Assembly: GCA_017883345.1 (NCBI GenBank)
Contig: JADGNT010000191.1
Coordinates: 1 to 8,346, forward strand
Length of the DNA: 8,346 bases
Source of the DNA: Candidatus Solibacter sp.
GTDB taxonomy: Bacteria > Acidobacteriota > Terriglobia > Bryobacterales > Bryobacteraceae
Direction: 5' to 3'
Shown here: piece by piece, positions 1 through 5,371 of the stretch
Layout: each line of letters begins with the position of its first letter
How positions within the stretch are numbered: position 1 is the first letter of the stretch
Made by a program: the position numbers and the translations under genes
The notes under the pieces: model-generated
What the model was told of the DNA's origin: nothing
Seen by the model: the letters and a program-made list of their open reading frames with translations, nothing else
The model's database searches: none

Positions 1-1296
1 CGTCTCGCGGTCGATGCCGGCCAGGTACTCTTCGATCTGCGCCAACTGGTTCTTGAGCGTGGACGCCTCGCCGAGCAGGCGCAGAATCACCTGCCGCCCG
101 CCCTCGATGGCGCGCTCGCGTTCGCGGACCTTGAGCTGCAATCCCTCGCGCTGCTGGTTGATCTCCGTCATGCGCTCGCGCGCGGTAGCGATCCGAGCTT
201 CCAGCGCATCGACATTTATCTTGTGGCCGCCGATCTCCTCATCGAGCGCATCCAGGCGCAACCCGAGATCGTGCGTGTCCTTCTCGTTCTGCGCGATGCG
301 CTGCTCGATGGATCCGCTTTCCATGACCTGCGAGGCCAGCCGCCCGCGCGTGCGCTCGGCCTCCACCTGGCGCTCCGCCAGTTGCCGGCGCGCTTCGGTG
401 AGCTGGTGCTCCACCTCGTAGCAGGCCAGTTGCTGGCTCTCGTGCGCCTGTTCGCGCTCGGCCACCTGGTCGCCCAGCGACTTCAGTTCGCCAGAGGCGA
501 CGCTCAGTTCGATCGCCGTCTTGGCCGCATCGCGCTCCAGCAGGCGGTACTTGCCACCGAGCACGACGCGCAGACGGGTATCGAGTTCGATCTTGAGTTC
601 GCCATAGCGCTTGGCCTTCCCAGCCTGCCGCTTGAGCGAATTCACTTGCCGTGTGACTTCCTCCAGGATGTCGTAGACGCGCGCCAGATTCTGCTTGGCG
701 CCTTCCAGCTTGGCTTCGGCCAGACGCTTCTTGGTCTTGAACTTGGTAATTCCGGCCGCTTCTTCGATCACGCCGCGCCGGTCCTGCGGCTTGGAACTGA
801 GAATCTGCCCGATGCGCCCCTGCTCGATGATGGCGTAGCTTTCCGGCCCCAGGCCGGTGCCCATGAACAAGTCCTGTATGTCGCGCAGGCGGGCAGCGCG
901 CCCGTCGATCAGGTATTCGCTTTCGCCCGAGCGGTAGAGGCGGCGCGTGATGGTAACCTCGGCGTGCTTGGGCGGGTGCCCGCCTTCCACCGGTTGAAGC
1001 TTGTGGGCCGCGTTTTCGTGGTAGACGTCGGGGTCCACCAGCGTCATGGTGACGTAGGCCATGCCGAGGGGTTTGCGGTCGCGCGTCCCGGCGAAGATCA
1101 CGTCTTCCATGCGGGCGCCGCGCAGGCTCTTGGCCGATTGCTCGCCCAGCACCCAACTGATGGCATCGCTGATGTTGCTCTTGCCGCAGCCGTTGGGGCC
1201 GACAATGGCGGCGATGCCATCGCCGTTGAAGCGGAGCTCGGTGCGATCGCAGAAGCTCTTAAATCCCTGTAGTTCGACGCGTTTCAGTTTCAGCAA
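1..1296 (-). CDS. smc: Chromosome segregation ATPase SMC, N-terminal part (cut by window edge)
   Basis: SMC forms a dimeric ring with ScpA/ScpB that organises and segregates the nucleoid. The frame is open from the start to base 1, giving 432 residues, about a third of the usual 1150-1300; hinge, second coiled-coil arm and C-terminal ATPase half lie outside. Seen: the family N-terminus LKLKRVELQGFKSF (residues 2-15), Walker A GPNGCGKSN (33-41), WVLGEQSAKSLRG (48-60), and the Q-loop region YAIIEQGRIGQILSSKP with Gln159. After EEAAGITKFK the sequence becomes a charged, heptad-like coiled coil rich in Glu, Arg, Gln and Ala (about 175-432). I chose a TTG start because GAGGTG (1303-1308) lies six bases upstream and it gives the canonical MLKLKRVEL start. 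An in-frame GTG three codons earlier (1303-1305) is the alternative and overlaps that Shine-Dalgarno. A promoter candidate lies upstream at 1335-1363. Confidence 0.97.
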   Translation of the reverse strand, partial: MLKLKRVELQGFKSFCDRTELRFNGDGIAAIVGPNGCGKSNISDAISWVLGEQSAKSLRGARMEDVIFAGTRDRKPLGMAYVTMTLVDPDVYHENAAHKLQPVEGGHPPKHAEVTITRRLYRSGESEYLIDGRAARLRDIQDLFMGTGLGPESYAIIEQGRIGQILSSKPQDRRGVIEEAAGITKFKTKKRLAEAKLEGAKQNLARVYDILEEVTRQVNSLKRQAGKAKRYGELKIELDTRLRVVLGGKYRLLERDAAKTAIELSVASGELKSLGDQVAEREQAHESQQLACYEVEHQLTEARRQLAERQVEAERTRGRLASQVMESGSIEQRIAQNEKDTHDLGLRLDALDEEIGGHKINVDALEARIATARERMTEINQQREGLQLKVRERERAIEGGRQVILRLLGEASTLKNQLAQIEEYLAGIDRET

Positions 1297-1302
1297 AGCA
1301 TT

Positions 1303-1308
1303 CACCTC
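1303..1308 (-). promoter_or_regulatory. Ribosome binding site deciding the smc start
   Basis: Read on the minus strand, GAGGTG stands six bases before a TTG codon that begins MLKLKRVEL, the usual SMC N-terminus. The in-frame GTG inside this motif could be a start itself but would have no Shine-Dalgarno of its own, so the TTG is favoured. Confidence 0.6.
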
Positions 1309-1334
1309 GCTTGGCTCGGGGGAGAGTTGTAACT

Positions 1335-1363
1335 ATACTAAACGCGCTTGGCGAAAAAGTAAA
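1335..1363 (-). promoter_or_regulatory. Putative sigma70 promoter for smc
   Basis: On the minus strand TTTACT (1358-1363) and TAGTAT (1335-1340) are separated by 17 bases. Each hexamer matches 4 of 6 consensus positions; an overlapping TATAGT (1332-1337) matches better but at 20-base spacing. This AT-rich patch stands out in GC-rich surroundings and would give a leader of about 30 bases before the TTG start. It suggests smc is transcribed separately from the hydratase gene upstream. Confidence 0.45.
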
Positions 1364-1429
1364 GTACCCCCACCCCAACCGGCCGTATCCCAAATGACAA
1401 CACCACAACCCCTAGTGTCGCATATCCGC

Positions 1430-1466
1430 AAAAATTGAGTAGCATAGCCTAATTAGGCTGCCATGC
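1430..1466 (-). terminator. Weak hairpin plus T-run after the enoyl-CoA hydratase gene
   Basis: The perfect 14-base palindrome AGCCTAATTAGGCT (1446-1459) is flanked by GCAT (1442-1445) and ATGC (1463-1466), which can extend the stem across a three-base bulge. Read on the minus strand, a run of five T (1430-1434) follows after a gap of several bases. That gap and the short stem make it a poor intrinsic terminator; an operator-like palindrome upstream of smc is the other reading. Confidence 0.3.
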
Positions 1467-1506
1467 CCCCATTCCTGGAGGCATTCTTCCCTCAGCCCGC
1501 TTGCCT

Positions 1507-2283
1507 TCATGCCTTTCCCTCCCCAATCGAGGGCCACCGCGGGCTCCGCTTCTCCCGGAAGGCGCGAATCCCCTCGTGGAAATCCTCCCCGGCAAACACC
1601 TGATTCCGCACCTCGCGGGCGATGGCGCCGGCCTCCCGCCAACCGAGCCCCCTCACCCTTTGGACAAAGGCCATCCCGGTTTGGACAGCCGTCGGACTGA
1701 ATTCGGCCACCGCCCGGGCGATCTCGCCCGCCCGGTCCGGCGCGTCCTCGGCCACTTCGTGCGCCAGCCCGAGGTCCCGCGCTTCGCCGGGACCGAAGAT
1801 CCGCCCGGTGAGGGAAAGTTCCAGCGTCCGCCGCTCCCCCAGGGCACCCGCCACTGCCCGGTAAACCAGGAACGGCCACAGCCCGAGCCGGATTTCGGTC
1901 AGACCGAAGCTCGCCTCCGGCCCGGCCACCACGATGTGGCAGTTGGCCACCAGTCCGGTACCGCCCCCCAGGGCCGCCCCGTGGACGCCGGCGACGAGAG
2001 GCTTGGCGAGCCGCGCCCCGATGGTGAAGAGCTGCTCGTGGACCGCATCGATCTCCTCGGCATGGGTGGCCTGCGCAATCTCGGCCAGGTCCATCCCGGC
2101 GCAGAACGCCGTCCCGTTGGCCGTGAGCAGAATCGCGCCCACCGCCGGGTCGCCGGCTGCCTGTTCCAGCGCGCTCACCAGTTTGCGGCAGAGGGTTACA
2201 TTCAGGGCGTTGCGCTTGTCGGGCCGATTGAGGGTGAGCCGCAACAGGCGTCCCTCGCGAACGGAATGCAAAACGTCAGTCAT
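1507..2283 (-). CDS. Enoyl-CoA hydratase/isomerase (crotonase) family protein
   Basis: A 258-aa crotonase-fold protein, the usual length for single-domain members, which add water to or isomerise enoyl-CoA thioesters. Seen: LNRPDKRNALN (18-28), the first oxyanion-hole strand FCAGMDLAE (60-68), and the second, HGAALGGGTGL (101-111). Aligned with rat mitochondrial enoyl-CoA hydratase, the position of catalytic Glu144 (the E of GGGCE) is Gly110 here, while the Glu164 equivalent is kept as Glu130 in FGLTEIRLG. This GGGxGL...TE pattern is common in a bacterial subgroup often annotated as methylglutaconyl-CoA hydratase-like, so the substrate is open. The C-terminus FHEGIRAFREKRSPRW is typical of the family. 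The ATG at 2281-2283 lacks a clear Shine-Dalgarno. No other fatty-acid or branched-chain catabolism gene is nearby; smc follows on the same strand after 210 bases. Confidence 0.93.
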   Translation of the reverse strand: MTDVLHSVREGRLLRLTLNRPDKRNALNVTLCRKLVSALEQAAGDPAVGAILLTANGTAFCAGMDLAEIAQATHAEEIDAVHEQLFTIGARLAKPLVAGVHGAALGGGTGLVANCHIVVAGPEASFGLTEIRLGLWPFLVYRAVAGALGERRTLELSLTGRIFGPGEARDLGLAHEVAEDAPDRAGEIARAVAEFSPTAVQTGMAFVQRVRGLGWREAGAIAREVRNQVFAGEDFHEGIRAFREKRSPRWPSIGEGKA

Positions 2284-2339
2284 CGCGTGTGGGGTAGGCG
2301 GAGGATAGGTTTCGCGGCGCGGAGCACGCCGTTGGCTTG

Positions 2340-2345
2340 ATTATA
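2340..2345 (-). promoter_or_regulatory. Possible -10 element upstream of the hydratase gene
   Basis: A perfect TATAAT on the minus strand lies about 57 bases before the hydratase ATG. No convincing -35 is found at 15-19 bases upstream, where the sequence is C-rich, and no TG extension precedes it. It also encodes Tyr-Asn in a small open frame, so it may be chance. Confidence 0.25.
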
Positions 2346-2542
2346 GTCCCGCGGCGCGGGGAATGGGGCACCCCCGATCAGCGCTGTGCTTAAACGTTTC
2401 TTGGGAAGGCTGGCCATGAATACGCCCCCCTGGCAGGATACGCCCCATTTTCGTCGCGTGCCCGAAAACGTATAAGCACGCCCTCTCCGCCGGGCTATTG
2501 AGGTTCGCCTAATACAGTGACTGGAAATCCACCTTGGGTAGA

Positions 2543-2761
2543 TCAGTCTTGTGAGAGGCCGGCAGCCCGCCGCAGTGGCCCGTCGCAAAAGGTCCGGCAC
2601 GCCGCGCGCATGGCGCGGATGTACTCGTCCCACCGCGCCAGGCGGTCCCGGCAGTCGGCGCAGCCCAACAGGTGCTCCTCTGCCGGCGCGGTTGCGGCGG
2701 CGGCCAACCGGCCAAGGCTGTAGGCTTCCAGATGGTCGTCCAAGATGTGGAGAGTGGTCAT
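2543..2761 (-). CDS. Small zinc-finger (HC2 / anti-sigma-like) protein
   Basis: A 72-aa protein whose centre, AEEHLLGCADCRDRLARW (27-44), carries the HxxxCxxC signature (His30, Cys34, Cys37) of the zf-HC2/ZAS zinc-binding anti-sigma domain. His5 or His10 in the N-terminal LHILDDHLEAYSLGRL could supply a fourth ligand (inference). The family usually has this domain at the N-terminus of anti-sigma factors or as free-standing small proteins. Here there is no membrane segment after the domain and no sigma-factor gene adjacent, so its partner is unknown. Two further cysteines (55, 59) lie in the tail. The ATG has no recognisable Shine-Dalgarno, and the promoter just upstream predicts a leader of only about 10 bases. 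It is divergent from the phosphatidyltransferase gene. Family assignment is good; anti-sigma function is not shown. Confidence 0.8.
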   Translation of the reverse strand: MTTLHILDDHLEAYSLGRLAAAATAPAEEHLLGCADCRDRLARWDEYIRAMRAACRTFCDGPLRRAAGLSQD

Positions 2762-2778
2762 TTCGGATGTTGATGTCC

Positions 2779-2807
2779 ATTATGCGCCGGCGAGCGCGCT
2801 CTGGCAA
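2779..2807 (-). promoter_or_regulatory. Strong sigma70-type promoter for the zinc-finger gene
   Basis: On the minus strand TTGCCA (2802-2807, 5 of 6) and CATAAT (2779-2784, 5 of 6) are separated by exactly 17 bases. The predicted transcription start near 2772 leaves a very short leader before the ATG at 2759-2761, in line with the missing Shine-Dalgarno. Confidence 0.6.
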
Positions 2808-2879
2808 CTGGGGGTACTACTAGAGCTGCGCGAGACACTCCGCAACCAGTAACCGCGGATTTGGCGCTATGGTAATTTC

Positions 2880-3554
2880 ATGGCTACTCAGCCGTTTCGG
2901 GACGCGGAACGCAAACAACTCAGCATGCTCGCGGCAGTCGAGAAGAAGACGCTGATCTGGCTGGCACAGCGTATGCCGGGGTGGGTCAACTCCGACCACC
3001 TCACGCTTCTCGGTTTCGTCGCCATGTTGGTGGCGGGTCTCTGCTATTGGGCGGCCAGTTGGGACCGCCGCGCGCTCATCGGCGTGATCCTGGCGCTGGC
3101 CGTCAACTGGTTCGGCGATAGCCTGGATGGCACACTGGCCCGCGTGCGTAACCGCCTCCGCCCGCGTTATGGATTTTATGTCGATCACATTACCGACGCC
3201 ATCGGGACGTTTTTCCTGATCGGCGGTCTCGGGCTCAGCGGATATATGAGCCTGACCATCGCGCTCGGGCTGCTGATCGCCTACTTCCTGCTATCCATCG
3301 AGGTCTATCTGGCCACTTACACCATCGGCACCTTCCATCTCTCCTTCTGGAGCTTCGGCCCCACGGAACTGCGCCTGCTGTTGTGTATCGGTAACATCGC
3401 GCTGTTCTACCGGCCGGAGGTCGGGCTCTTGGGACGCAGGTTCCTGCTGTTCGACATCGGAGGCGCCGTGGGAATCGCCGGCATGGCGCTGATGCTGGTG
3501 TGGGCGGCGGTGCGGCATACGCGCCAGCTCTACGAGGCCGAGCGTCTGAGGTGA
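2880..3554 (+). CDS. CDP-alcohol phosphatidyltransferase family membrane protein
   Basis: A 224-aa integral membrane enzyme of the family that moves a phosphatidyl group from a CDP-alcohol donor to an acceptor alcohol in phospholipid synthesis. The full family signature is visible: Asp80-x2-Asp83-Gly84-x2-Ala87-Arg88, then Gly98-x3-Asp102-x3-Asp106, that is DSLDGTLAR followed by GFYVDHITD; these aspartates bind the divalent metals and the CDP moiety in the family. Hydrophobic stretches at about 41-60, 64-79, 107-122, 125-145, 163-177 and 193-211 fit six membrane helices. The motif FGPTELRLLLCIGN (159-172) marks a subgroup whose acceptor I cannot name. The start at the first ATG lacks a Shine-Dalgarno; Met16 is an alternative. 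The stop overlaps the next gene's GTG by four bases (GTGA), implying coupled translation with the GtrA protein. Confidence 0.93.
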   Translation: MATQPFRDAERKQLSMLAAVEKKTLIWLAQRMPGWVNSDHLTLLGFVAMLVAGLCYWAASWDRRALIGVILALAVNWFGDSLDGTLARVRNRLRPRYGFYVDHITDAIGTFFLIGGLGLSGYMSLTIALGLLIAYFLLSIEVYLATYTIGTFHLSFWSFGPTELRLLLCIGNIALFYRPEVGLLGRRFLLFDIGGAVGIAGMALMLVWAAVRHTRQLYEAERLR

Positions 3555-3949
3555 CGCCGCTCGCGGTCCGCTGGCTCAAATTCAACGTGGTCGGCGCCGT
3601 GGGCATCGTGGTGCAGATGGGCGCCTTCGCGCTGCTCTTTAGCGCCTTCCATCTGAACTATATGTTGGCCACCGCGCTCGCCGTGGAAACCGCGGTGCTG
3701 CACAACTTCGCGTGGCACGAGCGTTACACCTGGAAGCATCTCCCCCGCGGCGCGGCACGGGATGTCGCGTTGCGCCTGGTGCGCTTCCACGCCGGCAACG
3801 GCGCGATTTCGATCCTCGGCAACCTGGCCCTGATGCGACTTTTCGTCGGCAGCCTGCATATCCATCACTACTTGGCCAGCGGCCTCGCCATCGCGCTATG
3901 TTCGCTGCTGAACTTCGCGGCCAGCGAATGGTTCGTCTTCCGAAAATAA
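3551..3949 (+). CDS. GtrA family membrane protein
   Basis: A 132-aa protein with four hydrophobic segments (about 11-31, 36-52, 84-100, 107-124), matching GtrA-family size and topology. GtrA-like proteins are thought to flip or help move polyprenyl-phosphate-linked sugars across the inner membrane during glycan or O-antigen modification. Seen: the conserved first helix WLKFNVVGAVGIVVQ, the pair-ending motifs LHNFAWHERYTW (50-61) and SLLNFAASEWFVFRK at the C-terminus, both typical of the family. I chose GTG at 3551, overlapping the phosphatidyltransferase stop, because family homology begins just inside it; the open frame continues upstream to an ATG at 3500, but that would add 17 residues encoded within the upstream gene. 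No glycosyltransferase that would normally partner GtrA lies beside it. Confidence 0.9.
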   Translation: MTPLAVRWLKFNVVGAVGIVVQMGAFALLFSAFHLNYMLATALAVETAVLHNFAWHERYTWKHLPRGAARDVALRLVRFHAGNGAISILGNLALMRLFVGSLHIHHYLASGLAIALCSLLNFAASEWFVFRK

Positions 3950-3976
3950 CCCCGCCCGCGAAACTTCATGAAAAAG

Positions 3977-4048
3977 GTGGGGCAGGCGCTTTCGCCTGCC
4001 AACTCTTGATTCGAGCCCGCGGTTGGCAGGCGGAAGCGCCTGCCCCAC
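3977..4048. repeat. Composite REP/BIME-like inverted repeat
   Basis: Two 27-base arms (3977-4003 and 4022-4048) are inverted copies matching at 26 of 27 positions, separated by 18 bases. Each arm is itself a hairpin with a perfect 8-bp stem: GGCAGGCG-CTTT-CGCCTGCC (3981-4000) and GGCAGGCG-GAAG-CGCCTGCC (4025-4044). Paired hairpins in head-to-head orientation are the architecture of bacterial REP/BIME elements; I believe GGCAGGCG...CGCCTGCC motifs recur in acidobacterial genomes, but that is memory and not checked. It lies after the GtrA stop. On the minus strand the left hairpin is followed by CCACC then five T (3971-3975), so it could also end minus-strand transcripts. Confidence 0.9.
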
Positions 4049-4097
4049 GTCCGCTCCGTCGGTCCCTGCTTTTTCAATCCCCGGTTGGCTTTTGCGG

Positions 4098-4103
4098 TAT
4101 CAT
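4098..4103 (+). promoter_or_regulatory. -10 element of the 6S RNA gene
   Basis: TATCAT (5 of 6 against consensus) lies seven bases before G4110, the first base of the predicted 6S closing stem, so the expected start point and the structural 5' end agree. No good -35 is seen at 16-18 bases. Confidence 0.45.
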
Positions 4104-4109
4104 GGCTCT

Positions 4110-4311
4110 GGAGCGTTCCTGCAAAGCAGGTGCTGGCCTTTCTATTTTGATCCAACATCTCAAAATAGGGAGTCCGACTCGATTCGGCGCTGGTGAGCAA
4201 GCTCCTGGCGGTTCGCCGCAAGGGAGAAGCCTAAAGGCGCTCGGGGGGCACCCACCTCGTTTATTAACGTGGGTCAATGCCGGGGGTCGGTACGGCCGAG
4301 TGGTGCGCTCC
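4110..4311 (+). ncRNA. ssrS: 6S RNA
   Basis: 6S RNA mimics an open promoter and sequesters sigma70-type RNA polymerase, mainly in stationary phase. The apical arm and the 3' side of the central bubble match the E. coli RNA block by block: GGTGAGCAAGCTCC (E. coli GGTGAGCATGCTC), GGGAGAAGCCTAAAGGCGC (E. coli CCGAGAAGCCTTAAAACTGCG), then CACCT, a CGTT-TATT-AACG hairpin (4258-4269), GTGGGT and ATGCC, which parallel the E. coli CACCTTGAAC...GGGTTCAAGG...CAGCC hairpin. GGCG-GTT-CGCC forms the apical loop. The ends pair through GGAGCG (4110-4115) and CGCTCC (4306-4311), giving about 202 nt against 184 in E. coli. An AT-rich hairpin (4142-4168) sits on the 5' side of the bubble. No U-tract terminator follows; the exact 3' end is uncertain. 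It is flanked by a REP-like repeat and a convergent permease gene, not by the ygfA gene found beside it in many proteobacteria. Confidence 0.87.
4142..4168 (+). other. AT-rich hairpin inside 6S RNA (5' side of the central bubble)
   Basis: CTATTTTGA (4142-4150) and TCAAAATAG (4160-4168) form a perfect 9-bp stem with a 9-base loop. Allowing two G-U pairs the stem reaches 4138-4172. It occupies the place of the smaller CCACA/TGTGG hairpin on the 5' side of the E. coli 6S bubble, but is longer and almost all A-U. Confidence 0.65.
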
Positions 4312-4378
4312 CTTCCCCTCTCACCCGCCAATCTCCGGCTCGGACCGCCGCCAGTTAGCCGGCGCGCTCCGATCCGCG

Positions 4379-5206
4379 TCAGAGAACGTCGGCAAATCCG
4401 CGCTTCATGTAGCGGAAGAACAGGCCGCCCACCACGAAGACCGCGATGCCATACGCCGCGGAGATCGCCAGGTCTTCGAAATTGGGCACCGCGGAATGCA
4501 GCAGAATGGCCCGGTAGCTCCGCACCGCGTAATACAGCGGATTGAAGTGCAGCAGGAACCTCGCCGGCGGTGGAAACTTGCCTTCCTCGATGAAGATCGG
4601 CGTGGCCCAAAACCAGAATGTCAGAATCACGTTCAGCATCTGCGCGGTGTCCCGCAGGAATACGTGCAGGCTGGCGACGATCCAACCCACTCCCACCGCG
4701 AAAAGTCCCACCGTCAGCATATACAAAGGCAGCAAAACCAGAAAAATGCTGATCTGGTTGATCCACAGCCCGGCGGCAGTCACCATCAGCGCCACCGCCA
4801 GCAGATGGCTGATCAGGGTCGACAGGAAGACCGATACCGGCACGATCTCGGCCGGAAACACCGTTTTGGTGATCAGGTTGGCCTGGTCCAGCAGAGACGG
4901 GGCCGAGCGCTGCACGGTCTCGCTAAACAGCAGCCAGGGCAGCATGCCGGCGAAGATGTACAGCGGGTATTTCTGCTCGCCCGCCGGCGCCTTCATGCCC
5001 AGGCATATTTGGAAAACGAACACCCAACTGAGCAGCAACACCAGCGGGTGGATGAGGCCCCAGATCCATCCCACGGCGGAGCCAACAAAGCGTTGTTCGA
5101 AATCGCGGCGCACCAGTTGGAACAGCAGGCTGCGCCGTTCCACCAGATTCTGCAAAAAAAGGGTTCCAGGGAGTCGTCCAGGCACTGTCAATGGCCACAA
5201 TATCAT
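4379..5206 (-). CDS. ABC-2 type permease of a polysaccharide exporter (Wzm/TagG/KpsM-like)
   Basis: A 275-aa transmembrane subunit of an ABC exporter that carries polysaccharide or lipid-linked glycans across the inner membrane. Seen: the amphipathic N-terminal helix and family motif RRDFEQRFVGSAVGWIWG (33-50) leading into the first membrane helix, further hydrophobic segments at about 82-95, 119-147, 152-178, 191-206 and 247-265, the conserved VFLRDTAQML (182-191), ATPIFIEEGKFP (201-212), NPLYYAVRSYRAIL (222-235), and the end YMKRGFADVL. Length and motifs are complete. The frame runs on upstream to 5407, but that extension lacks family similarity and overlaps the peptidase gene, so I use ATG 5204-5206; there is no clear Shine-Dalgarno. 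No ATP-binding subunit lies on either side, which is unusual because the two are normally adjacent. It converges on the 6S RNA gene and is divergent from the M23 peptidase. Confidence 0.92.
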   Translation of the reverse strand: MILWPLTVPGRLPGTLFLQNLVERRSLLFQLVRRDFEQRFVGSAVGWIWGLIHPLVLLLSWVFVFQICLGMKAPAGEQKYPLYIFAGMLPWLLFSETVQRSAPSLLDQANLITKTVFPAEIVPVSVFLSTLISHLLAVALMVTAAGLWINQISIFLVLLPLYMLTVGLFAVGVGWIVASLHVFLRDTAQMLNVILTFWFWATPIFIEEGKFPPPARFLLHFNPLYYAVRSYRAILLHSAVPNFEDLAISAAYGIAVFVVGGLFFRYMKRGFADVL

Positions 5207-5239
5207 ATTTATCAATAACTTGCAACGAGTCGATAGGGG

Positions 5240-5269
5240 TTGACATCCAACTGCCGATGCTGTTACAGT
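5240..5269 (+). promoter_or_regulatory. Sigma70-type promoter for the M23 peptidase gene
   Basis: A perfect TTGACA (5240-5245) is followed after 18 bases by TACAGT (5264-5269, 4 of 6). Transcription would start near 5277, giving a leader of roughly 95 bases. The leader can form a small hairpin, CGGGGA (5322-5327) with TCCCCG (5336-5341), which takes in an upstream in-frame ATG at 5327. Confidence 0.55.
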
Positions 5270-5362
5270 TTGGGATTCGCCAAGGTGAAGTTTTCGTAAT
5301 GGAATAGCCCCACCGGGCCCCCGGGGATGGTTTTTTCCCCGAATCCAAAAGGGAGTCCGGCC

Positions 5363-5368
5363 GGAGAG
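5363..5368 (+). promoter_or_regulatory. Ribosome binding site deciding the M23 peptidase start
   Basis: GGAGAG ends three bases before ATG 5372. The in-frame ATG at 5327 has no Shine-Dalgarno and would add 15 residues that do not resemble the family, so 5372 is preferred. Confidence 0.7.
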
Positions 5369-5371
5369 ACT

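Noticed and set aside
223..1272. A 349-codon plus-strand open frame across smc
   Set aside because: Antisense to SMC Walker A and coiled-coil sequence; the apparent protein mirrors SMC codon bias and has no domain of its own.
1501..2340. Plus-strand open frame across the hydratase gene
   Set aside because: Pro/Gly/Arg-rich shadow of the crotonase gene with no motif.
3500..3550. Upstream ATG start for the GtrA protein
   Set aside because: It would place 17 extra residues inside the phosphatidyltransferase gene; GtrA similarity begins just after the overlapping GTG at 3551.
3977..4048. Insertion-sequence ends or a MITE
   Set aside because: No transposase, no flanking target duplication seen, and the nested hairpin structure fits REP/BIME better than terminal inverted repeats.
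4110..4311. tRNA, suggested by a GGTTCG stretch
   Set aside because: No acceptor stem, anticodon arm or CCA end fits; the GGCG-GTT-CGCC hairpin is the apical loop of 6S RNA.
3712..4545. Plus-strand open frame of 277 codons from GtrA through the gap into the permease
   Set aside because: It crosses three unrelated features (GtrA, REP-like repeat and 6S RNA, permease antisense) and translates palindromes into repetitive peptide.
5322..5341. Riboswitch in the M23 peptidase leader
   Set aside because: Only a 6-bp hairpin is visible in a leader of about 95 bases, and no known aptamer core motif is recognised.
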